From the NCBI GenBank assembly GCA_030146905.1, contig JASLAV010000177.1, positions 1-12,519 on the forward strand: a DNA stretch of 12,519 nucleotides, in the 5' to 3' direction. Positions 7,222 through 12,519 of the stretch are shown in pieces (the first letter of the stretch is position 1; every line of letters starts with the position of its first letter). The DNA comes from Lentzea sp. (GTDB taxonomy: Bacteria; Actinomycetota; Actinomycetes; Mycobacteriales; Pseudonocardiaceae). Both the position numbers and the translations under genes were made by a program. The notes below the pieces were generated by a model. It worked only from the letters and a program-made list of their open reading frames with translations. It had not been told where the DNA came from and ran no database searches.

Positions 7222-8133
7222 ATGGCCGAACACCTGATCCTCCTGCATCGCAAAGCGATCGCACTCACTTCTGCGGTTCTCCTTGCCGCGTCGATCGGGG
7301 CGTGCTCTGCACAAACCGCCGCGAGCAGCTCACCGTCCAGCACGCCGGCCAGCGCGTCCGCGTCCACCACATCCGAGACGCGCAAGGTGACGAACGCCGA
7401 GCACGACCTGGTCTTCCACGTCGTGGACGGCAAGCTGCCGGCCCTGGTCCTGGACGCGGGCGGCGGCCTGGGCTCGTCATACTGGAAGGACCTGGCGCCG
7501 CGACTGGCGAAAGCCACGGGGTCGAAGATCATCACCTACGACCGGGCGAACGAGGGTGAGAGTGACGAGGTCTCGGGCCCGTGGCGGGTGGAGAACGCGG
7601 TCTCGGATCTGGAGGCCGGCCTCAAGTCGTTGGGGGTGACCGAGGACGTGGTGTTGGTCTCGCACTCGATCGCGGGTGAGGTCGCCACCAACTTCGTGAA
7701 CAAGAACCCCGGCTGGGTGTCCGGCGCGGTCCTCGTCGACGCGAACGTCCCCGACTTCTTCACCGATGAGATGTTGACGGCGTTCGCACCGCTCGTTGAG
7801 CAGCAGCGCACCGCCCTGATGGCGCAGCCTTCGACCAAGAAGAACCGCCAACTGCTCGCGGTGATGGTCGACTACGCCGCCGTCCACCGCGTCTTCCACA
7901 AGCTGTCCTGGCCGAAGGACGTGCCGGTGACCGCGATCGTGGCGTCCCAGACCCCGTTCGCGGACTCTCCCGCCGCGGCGGAACTGTGGCGGGACGGCCA
8001 GGCCCGCTTCGCGCAGGCCGGACCGGATCGGAAGCACGTGGTCGCGGAGAACACCTCGCATGAGGGGATCGTGACCGAACGCCCGGACATCATCGCGGAC
8101 GCGGTCCAGGACGTGCTCAAGACCATCCGCTGA
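7222..8133 (+). CDS. Predicted lipoprotein alpha/beta hydrolase
   Basis: Exported alpha/beta hydrolase, 303 residues. The N-terminus is a lipoprotein signal: a basic start (HRK), a hydrophobic run and a lipobox ending IGAC with Cys28. It is followed by a Ser/Ala/Thr-rich linker (29-54), so the enzyme should be tethered to the outer face of the membrane. The catalytic domain shows LVLDAGGGLGSSYWKDLAP (oxyanion region), TYDRANEGESD, and the nucleophile segment VVLVSHSIAGEVA with Ser149; both glycines of the usual Gly-x-Ser-x-Gly are replaced by small residues. His280 in ENTSHEGIVTERPD is the likely catalytic histidine. The acidic residue is not obvious at its usual place (IVASQTPFADS). A weak AGGG lies eight bases before the ATG. 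The gene ends four bases before a strong hairpin and precedes the second two-component pair. Substrate unknown. Confidence 0.85.
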   Translation: MAEHLILLHRKAIALTSAVLLAASIGACSAQTAASSSPSSTPASASASTTSETRKVTNAEHDLVFHVVDGKLPALVLDAGGGLGSSYWKDLAPRLAKATGSKIITYDRANEGESDEVSGPWRVENAVSDLEAGLKSLGVTEDVVLVSHSIAGEVATNFVNKNPGWVSGAVLVDANVPDFFTDEMLTAFAPLVEQQRTALMAQPSTKKNRQLLAVMVDYAAVHRVFHKLSWPKDVPVTAIVASQTPFADSPAAAELWRDGQARFAQAGPDRKHVVAENTSHEGIVTERPDIIADAVQDVLKTIR

Positions 8134-8137
8134 GTGC

Positions 8138-8184
8138 GGCAGTGGTCATCCGCTCGTCGTCAACACCGAGCGGATACCACTGCC
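8138..8184 (+). terminator. Strong hairpin terminator after the lipoprotein hydrolase
   Basis: A 17-base-pair stem with one bulged C: the left arm begins GGCAGTGGT (8138-8155) and the right arm ends ACCACTGCC (8168-8184), with a 12-base loop. It begins four bases after the TGA. There is no T tract, which is common for actinobacterial terminators. The near-symmetric stem could also act on transcripts from the other side. Confidence 0.75.
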
Positions 8185-8508
8185 CTGGACTGCTTCGCTC
8201 GTAGCCGTTGCGAGGCAGCTGTCCGACTCTCATCGACTCGGGGCCGCGGACACAGAGCACGGGAACTGACCCCCGAAAACATGGTGGAGGAAACTCCACT
8301 GTGCATGACGCCACCGACCAGCCATGATCGAGCACCTGTCCACGGCGAGACCACGCGGACATGGGACGCCCCCAGTACCGATCGACTACGACGGAGCGTG
8401 GTGATCGACTCCAGCGCGACTCATCACCCCGACAACGCCTCGCGCTCGGGGACACACCCGGAGCGTGGTGAAGCTGTTCCGCGTCGGGGGCGCGCACTGC
8501 GCGATGGG
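8185..8508. other. Upstream region of the second two-component operon
   Basis: About 320 bases lie between the terminator and the first good kinase start. The kinase frame is open through the region, but its reading is rich in Arg, Thr and His and resembles nothing in kinases, so I treat it as non-coding. It contains the tetraloop hairpin (8280-8303) and a 12-base direct repeat, GGAGCGTGGTGA, at 8393-8404 and 8460-8471. The promoter must lie here, but I cannot place it. Confidence 0.4.
8280..8303 (+). other. GNRA-tetraloop hairpin in the leader of the second sensor kinase
   Basis: The bases GTGGAG-GAAA-CTCCAC (8284-8299; the first G of the loop follows G8289) form a stem capped by a GAAA tetraloop, a stable RNA loop type. 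The stem extends outward to about ten pairs with two G-U wobbles (8280-8289 with 8294-8303). It lies about 200 bases upstream of the kinase start and downstream of the terminator. It could be an RNA element in the kinase leader or a chance fold. Confidence 0.4.
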
Positions 8509-9755
8509 ATGGCGCTGCGCCTGAGGCAGTTGGGCTGGGCGATGATGCTGGTGCTGGGCTCGGCCGCAGGAGCCGCACTGGCCATCGTCTGGATCACGTC
8601 GATTCCGGTCATCGCGCTGGGGGCCGGAACCCCCTGACTCTGCTCGCGACGCTCCTGATCCGTTGGCTGGCCGACATGCACCGCCGGTGGGCCGCCGACC
8701 GCCTCGGCGAACCGGTCACCCGCTCCTACCTACCGGCTCCACACGCCGGGTGGCCGGTACGGCTGTGGGCGATCCTGCGTGATCCAGCGAGTTGGCGGGA
8801 TTGGGCATGGCTTGTGGCCAACTCGATCACCGTCTGGTTCACCTGCGGCTTGTCGCTCGTTGTTTTCCTCTGCGGTGTCGTCGCGGTGTTCTACCCGATC
8901 GTCTACCAGCTGACTCCGCCTCAGGTGTTTCGCACTCCCTTGGGCGAGGGCTTCCGCCTGGACAGCGTCCAGAAATCGTTCGCTCTGATCCCGTTGGGCG
9001 CGGTGTTCCTCTTGCTCTGGTACAAGACATCCGCGTCTCTGGCCAACCTCAACGCCCAGGTGATCCGCTTTCTGCTCGGTCCCACTGAACAGGCGCGGCT
9101 GCGGGCCCGCGTCGCGCACTTGGCGACCTCGCGAGCCGAGACCGTCGACACCCAGGCTGGTGAGCTGCGCCGGATCGAACGGGATCTGCACGACGGTGCG
9201 CAAGCCCGACTTGTGTCGCTGGGAATGAGTCTGGGCTTGGTCAAACAGATGCTGCCTGATGATCAGCAGGCCGTTCAGCGGATGCTGTCCGATGCCCAGA
9301 AGGTGACCGCCGATGCCTTGACCGAGCTGCGCGACCTGGTGCGCGGCATCCATCCACCGGTTTTGGCTGACCGTGGCCTGGACGGCGCACTGAGAGCACT
9401 GGCCCTGGTCAACCCCATCGAGACCACCGTGGTCATCCACCTGCCCGGTCGCCTGCCCGCACCCGTGGAGTCCGCGGCCTACTTCGCCGTCAGCGAAGCC
9501 CTGTCGAACGCCATCAAGCACGCCGGGGCCGGCCACATCCGGATCGAGGTCGAGTTCACACCCCGCTCTGGCGGCGCGGGAGGACTGACAATGCGAGTGT
9601 CGGATGACGGGCGCGGTGGCGCGGCCATCGACGCCGGTACCGGTCTGCGTGGTGTCGCCCGCCGCCTGGCGGCCTTCGACGGCACCCTGGCCGTTTACAG
9701 CCCGCACGGGGGACCCACCGAGATAAGGATGTCGCTGCCGTGCGAATCGTCATAG
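8509..9755 (+). CDS. Sensor histidine kinase with N-terminal sensor domain, interrupted by a frameshift
   Basis: Second NarL-type membrane kinase, about 415 residues if one base is restored. The first 42 codons from ATG 8509 (MALRLRQLGW, then a hydrophobic helix) match the start of actinomycete kinases of this class. The frame then ends at TGA 8635-8637, right after a run of five C (8630-8634). Adding one C continues smoothly into PLTLLATLLIRWLADMHRRW and the long open frame to 9755. That part holds two more membrane segments (about 8805-8905 and 8970-9030), the phospho-acceptor in RRIERDLHDGAQARL (His codon 9189-9191), LRDLVRGIHPPVLADRGLDG, the N box EALSNAIKHAGAG and the glycine box GTGLRGVARRL. 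As it stands, only a protein from ATG 8676 lacking the first membrane hairpin could be made. It overlaps the response regulator by 16 bases. Confidence 0.82.
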
Positions 9756-10383
9756 CCGAAGATCTCGTCCTGCTCCGTGAGGGCCTGACCAAGATCTTCG
9801 AGGCCAACGGCTTCGAGGTCGTGGAAGCCGTCGACAACGGTGATTCGCTGATGCGGGCACTGACCACACACCGGCCTGACGTCGCCATCGTGGACGTACG
9901 CCTGCCCCCGACCTTCACCGATGAGGGCCTGCGTGCCGTGATCGACGCGCGAACGAAGGTCCCCGGCCTGCCGTCATGGTGTTGTCGCAATACGTCGAGC
10001 AGTTCTACGCAAGGGAACTGATCGCCGACCGCGCCGGGGCGGTGGGTTATCTGCTCAAAGACCGGGTCATGGTCGTCGATCAGTTCGTCGCCGATGTGCG
10101 GAAGGTCGCCGCCGGCGGAACGGTCATGGACCCCGACGTGGTCTCCTCACTGGTGACCCGCCGCTCGGCCGATCCTGACCTGATGGCGCTGTCCCCCCGC
10201 GAACGGGAAGTCCTCGCCCTGATGGCGCAGGGCCGCTCCAATGCCGCGATCGCAGCCAGAATGCTCGTCACCGAGAAAACCGTGAGCAAACACAGCTACA
10301 GCATCTTCACCAAACTCCGCCTCGAACCGTCCGATGACGACAACCGCCGCGTCCTGGCCGTCCTCGCGTACCTTGAGGGCTGA
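9740..10383 (+). pseudogene. NarL/LuxR family response regulator, frameshifted in the receiver domain
   Basis: Partner of the preceding kinase, about 214 residues if repaired. The first frame (GTG 9740, overlapping the kinase end) gives MRIVIAEDLVLLREGL with Asp8, phospho-acceptor Asp52 in IVDVRLPPTFTDEG, and PGLP at 9965-9973. It then runs into nonsense and stops at 10021. The continuation, MVLSQYVEQFYARELI, YLLKDRV (switch Lys) and the LuxR helix-turn-helix LSPREREVLALMAQGRSN with EKTVSKHSYSIFTKL, is in the next frame from 9976 to 10383. Relatives read GLPV followed by VLSQYVE, so one G appears missing next to 9973. Without it the receiver is cut between Asp52 and the lysine, so the regulator would be non-functional unless this is a sequencing error. 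The downstream half alone could express a bare DNA-binding domain. Confidence 0.82.
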
Positions 10384-10643
10384 GCCGGTTTGATCATCTC
10401 TGTAAGTGATGAGCTGCCAGGTTTCGCTGGGTACGGCTCCGCGGATCGTGAAGTGCACATTTCGAGGCGAGCATCGTTCTCTGGCACCGGGTGTCGCCGT
10501 TGCAGCTATCCGGGGGTGTCCCACGCCCGCATGCCATCATCGACAAGGCCGTGGGTTTCGAGCCGGACAGCCAACTTCCCGCAGCGGCTCGGAACATAGG
10601 AGCGTCGAGCGGTTCAACCCGCCAGCGCGTTCCGAACCTCTCA

Positions 10644-10664
10644 GGTCGGTCCAGCTAGCCGACC
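10644..10664. terminator. Possible leftward terminator hairpin
   Basis: The arms GGTCGG (10644-10649) and CCGACC (10659-10664) form a perfect six-pair stem with a nine-base loop. It straddles the stop codon (10655-10657) of a possible leftward gene tail, consistent with a leftover terminator. It is short and has no T tract, so chance is a real alternative. Confidence 0.3.
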
Positions 10665-10774
10665 GCCCTGATGCCGGCCAGCACCACGTCCACCGCACTC
10701 TCGCCGCGGCCATGATGTCGCACGGCGACAGTTGCTGACGCTGCCAGGCCACCAAGTGCGGCGAACGCGGTGAC
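10655..10774 (-). pseudogene. Possible C-terminal fragment of a TetR-type regulator
   Basis: The last 39 codons of a leftward frame read AALGGLAASATVAVRHHG and SAVDVVLAGIRAVG before TAG. An alpha-helical segment ending VDVVLAGIRA is typical of TetR C-termini. Third positions are mostly G or C. No N-terminal helix-turn-helix is found upstream, so at best this is a truncated remnant. The assignment rests on a short stretch and is tentative. Confidence 0.25.
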
Positions 10775-10914
10775 AAGCGGCGTGGTCCTGCTGGGAACGG
10801 GGTGGCGCTGAGATGTTCGTGTCGCGCTCGGCGGCATGAGAGTGCGTTGGACGGCGGCCATGTACAGCGACGTTCCACCTGCACCAAATGGCCTGGGCCG
10901 GGGAGTCGGGAACA

Positions 10915-11001
10915 TCAGTCGGACGGGTCGCAGGGCGTCCGGTTCCAGTAGGCGAGGTTCGGTGGGTGGTAAGTGTGTCGGGGTGGTCGGGGCCGAGGAC
11001 C
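10915..11001 (-). pseudogene. Tetratricopeptide-repeat gene fragment
   Basis: Leftward reading directly after the reductase stop codon gives VLGPDHPDTLTTH (10962-11000). After a one-base frame change it gives NLAYW (10945-10959), with TGA at 10915-10917. Together these match the repeat GPDHPDTLTTRHNLAYW that recurs in actinobacterial tetratricopeptide-repeat proteins, often NB-ARC-type regulators. Only about one repeat survives and it is frameshifted, so this is debris rather than a gene. The match to a distinctive repeat makes the identity fairly secure. Confidence 0.6.
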
Positions 11002-11601
11002 TTACCGGGAGATGGAGATGTTGAACTTCGCGGTTCCCAGGGCCCTGACGGTCGCGAAGAACAACGGGGCAGCATGCTCGGTGGCCAAGGCGGTGTGGAC
11101 GCCGCCCAGGTCCAGGACGCTGCTTTCGGGCCATCCCAGGTCACCGAGCAAGCCCGTGACCACGGTCTTGGCTGCGCTGTCGTCGCCACTGACGAAAACG
11201 GTCGCCTGGGGCAGTGACGCCAGTGGGTCGACCATGATGGTGAAGTTCATGGTGTTGAGCGTCTTCACGACACGGGCCCGCGGGAAACGCGTCTGCACCT
11301 GCTGGGCCACGCTGTCGCCGGGGTAGGCCATCGTCATCTGCGGGGTGAAGGCGGCCGAGGGGTCAAGCACGATTTTCCCGGCCAGTACGTCATCCCCGAT
11401 GTCTTCCAGGGCACCGAGCACGGCCGTGCCGGGGATGGCGGTGACGACCACGTCGCTGGACGCGACGGCCTCGCGCGGGCTGAGCGTTCCCGCTTCACCT
11501 GCGCGCGTCCGTGATCCGTAGACCACGTGGTGACCGGTGGATGCCAGTCGTGTCCCCAGTGCCGAGCCGACCTTGCCTGTGCCGAGGATCGCGATTTTCA
11601 T
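11002..11601 (-). CDS. NAD(P)-binding F420-dependent NADP-reductase-like oxidoreductase
   Basis: Rossmann-fold oxidoreductase, 199 residues, resembling F420H2:NADP oxidoreductases and related NADP-binding proteins (F420_oxidored family). The N-terminal MKIAILGTGKVGSALGTRL has the GxGxxG dinucleotide loop (Gly7, Gly9, Gly12), and the second strand ends in VVYGSRTR, whose arginines fit an NADP phosphate contact. The middle has SDVVVTAIPG, and VVKTLNTMNFTIM matches the segment that typically reads KAFNT in this family. Like many short members it may not use F420. The start is ATG 11599-11601 with a good ribosome site (CAGGAAGA) about seven bases upstream; an upstream in-frame start would add an unrelated Pro-rich leader. 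It lies 131 bases downstream of a hydrolase on the same strand, perhaps as an operon. Its stop codon directly abuts a tetratricopeptide-repeat fragment. Confidence 0.87.
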   Translation of the reverse strand: MKIAILGTGKVGSALGTRLASTGHHVVYGSRTRAGEAGTLSPREAVASSDVVVTAIPGTAVLGALEDIGDDVLAGKIVLDPSAAFTPQMTMAYPGDSVAQQVQTRFPRARVVKTLNTMNFTIMVDPLASLPQATVFVSGDDSAAKTVVTGLLGDLGWPESSVLDLGGVHTALATEHAAPLFFATVRALGTAKFNISISR

Positions 11602-11732
11602 GGGTTCTTCCTGAGGTGGTTCGGACGATCGACATGGGGGATGCGGTGTCGACAACGCTGCCGGGCCGCTTGCGGTGGCGATCGCGGCTCACACGTCGTT
11701 TTGTCGGGCGACCAGGAGCCGCACGTCGCGGG
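11602..11732. other. Gap between hydrolase and reductase genes
   Basis: These 131 bases lie between two leftward genes and include the reductase's CAGGAAGA ribosome site near 11608-11615. I see no strong hairpin, so read-through from the hydrolase gene is possible, but the length leaves room for a separate reductase promoter. Confidence 0.35.
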
Positions 11733-12519
11733 CTACTTGGTTTCGACCTTCGCCAGTGGCGTCTTCCGGCTTTCCAGGGCTTTCACGGCGATGTCCCAGG
11801 ACGTGTCGCCGGGGAGCAACTGGGAACGCAGGTAGGCCCACACCAGCGCCCGCAGCGCGGCAACCCGTTCGGGGTTCTCGTCGGAGGTTTCCGCGGCGTC
11901 GTAGCCGGAGATCCCGCCGAACAGGTGTCCTGCACCCAACAAGGTCAGCAGCGTCTTGTTCCCGCCGGGGCTGTGGGTGTAGGCGTCCCAGCGGTAGCTG
12001 AGCCGGGAGGAGAAGTTGGGGTTCAGGTCCTCGTCGCCGGCGATGACGAGCGCGGTGCCGGTCATCTGTCCGAAGTCGATGTGCTTCATCATCGGGTAGT
12101 GCTCTGCGGCCCACGGCGAGAAGTGCTCGTCGGCGATGCCCGGTCCTCCGATCACGACGCCGGCCTTGACCCTGGGATCGGAGAGGTCCTTCTCCCGCGG
12201 GTCGTTCGGGTCGGTCACCCGCGAGCCCAGCAGTAGCGAGACCGTGTGGCCACCGGCCGAGTGCCCTACCGCGGCCACCTTCTCGATGTCGACACGGCCC
12301 GGCAGTCCAGGAACCGCGGCGAGAACCTCCTCCAGGTGATCGAGGACGACGTGCATGTCGACGGCGCGGTCACGCCAGAACAGCGGCGCGTCGGGCAGGT
12401 CCTGGTCGCGCAGCCCGAGCACGGTGGAGTCCAGGTGTGTCGGCTGGACGACGACGAACCCGTGAGCGGCCCAGAAATCCGCGACGGGGCCGTAGCCGCG
12501 CAGCGAGGAGATGAAGTTG
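11733..12519 (-). CDS. Chlorophyllase/dienelactone-hydrolase-like alpha/beta hydrolase (5' end outside window)
   Basis: Alpha/beta hydrolase, of which the last 261 codons are visible; the N-terminus lies beyond base 12519, as the frame is open to the edge. Visible order: FISSLRGYGPVADFWAAHGF and VVVQPTHLDS (strands near the oxyanion hole), the nucleophile elbow VAAVGHSAGGHTVSLLLG with a canonical Gly-His-Ser-Ala-Gly, the acid strand TALVIAGDEDLNPNF, and the histidine segment LLGAGHLFGGISGYDAAET. The arrangement is typical of chlorophyllase-like or dienelactone-hydrolase-like esterases acting on small esters. The fragment begins in the middle of the early strands, so roughly 50 residues, perhaps including an export signal, may be missing. 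It is upstream of the F420-type reductase on the same strand and may be cotranscribed with it. Substrate unknown. Confidence 0.87.
   Translation of the reverse strand, partial: NFISSLRGYGPVADFWAAHGFVVVQPTHLDSTVLGLRDQDLPDAPLFWRDRAVDMHVVLDHLEEVLAAVPGLPGRVDIEKVAAVGHSAGGHTVSLLLGSRVTDPNDPREKDLSDPRVKAGVVIGGPGIADEHFSPWAAEHYPMMKHIDFGQMTGTALVIAGDEDLNPNFSSRLSYRWDAYTHSPGGNKTLLTLLGAGHLFGGISGYDAAETSDENPERVAALRALVWAYLRSQLLPGDTSWDIAVKALESRKTPLAKVETK

Larger units (their letters stand above)
10384..11001. other. Gene-poor stretch with gene fragments
   Basis: About 620 bases without an intact gene lie between the rightward response regulator and the leftward reductase. The right part carries recognisable leftward fragments (10655-10774 and 10915-11001), listed separately. 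In 10384-10640 I see no gene; short leftward peptide stretches around 10400-10500 have only moderate third-position bias and no family resemblance. Confidence 0.5.

Noticed and set aside
8134..8508. N-terminal extension of the second kinase beginning at the GTG after the hydrolase stop
   Set aside because: It would run through the terminator hairpin, and its Arg/Thr/His-rich reading matches nothing in kinase N-termini; homology starts at MALRLRQLGW.
10641..11189. Leftward 182-codon open frame
   Set aside because: It overlaps the end of the reductase in another frame; only the short repeat-like part (GPDHPDTLTT) is meaningful, and it is reported as a fragment.

Overview
The window is a stretch of high-GC actinobacterial chromosome. 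The strong G/C bias at third codon positions, several GTG starts, apparently leaderless genes, NarL-type two-component pairs of actinomycete style and an F420/NADP-reductase-like protein all point that way. A filamentous actinomycete (Pseudonocardiales or Streptomyces-like) is my best guess, but genus cannot be read from the sequence. I saw no tRNA, rRNA, CRISPR array, intact transposase or phage gene.

Layout. (1) 1-2374: an aldo/keto reductase and a WrbA-like flavodoxin/quinone reductase (cut by the window's left edge) form a leftward operon, divergent from a TetR regulator. The short gap holds a perfect 6+2+6 palindrome overlapping the regulator's likely -10 box, so this looks like a self-contained TetR-controlled redox or detoxification unit. 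(2) 2375-2945: no intact gene, only what looks like a decayed leftward gene. (3) 2946-6873: a leftward NarL/DesK-type sensor kinase and response regulator (ATGA overlap), divergent from a large membrane-anchored TAP-like alpha/beta hydrolase with an unusual C-terminal membrane domain. (4) 6874-7221: no gene seen. (5) 7222-10383: a predicted lipoprotein alpha/beta hydrolase closed by a strong hairpin, then a second NarL-type kinase and regulator pair. Both of these genes carry an apparent one-base deletion. (6) 10384-11001: gene debris, including a tetratricopeptide-repeat fragment that begins directly after the stop codon of the next gene and a possible TetR tail. (7) 11002-12519: a leftward NAD(P)-binding F420-type reductase and, upstream of it, a chlorophyllase/dienelactone-hydrolase-like alpha/beta hydrolase cut by the right edge.

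How the parts may work together. Twice in a row an extracytoplasmic alpha/beta hydrolase sits beside a membrane sensor kinase and its DNA-binding partner. This suggests, by position only, that each two-component system controls or senses something linked to its hydrolase. The second system appears recently broken or mis-sequenced. The two ends of the window carry small-molecule redox enzymes. I see no clearly new defence or mobile system. The most interesting points are the paired frameshifts, the hydrolase with a degenerate nucleophile elbow fused to a membrane domain, and the gene fragments at the module boundaries.
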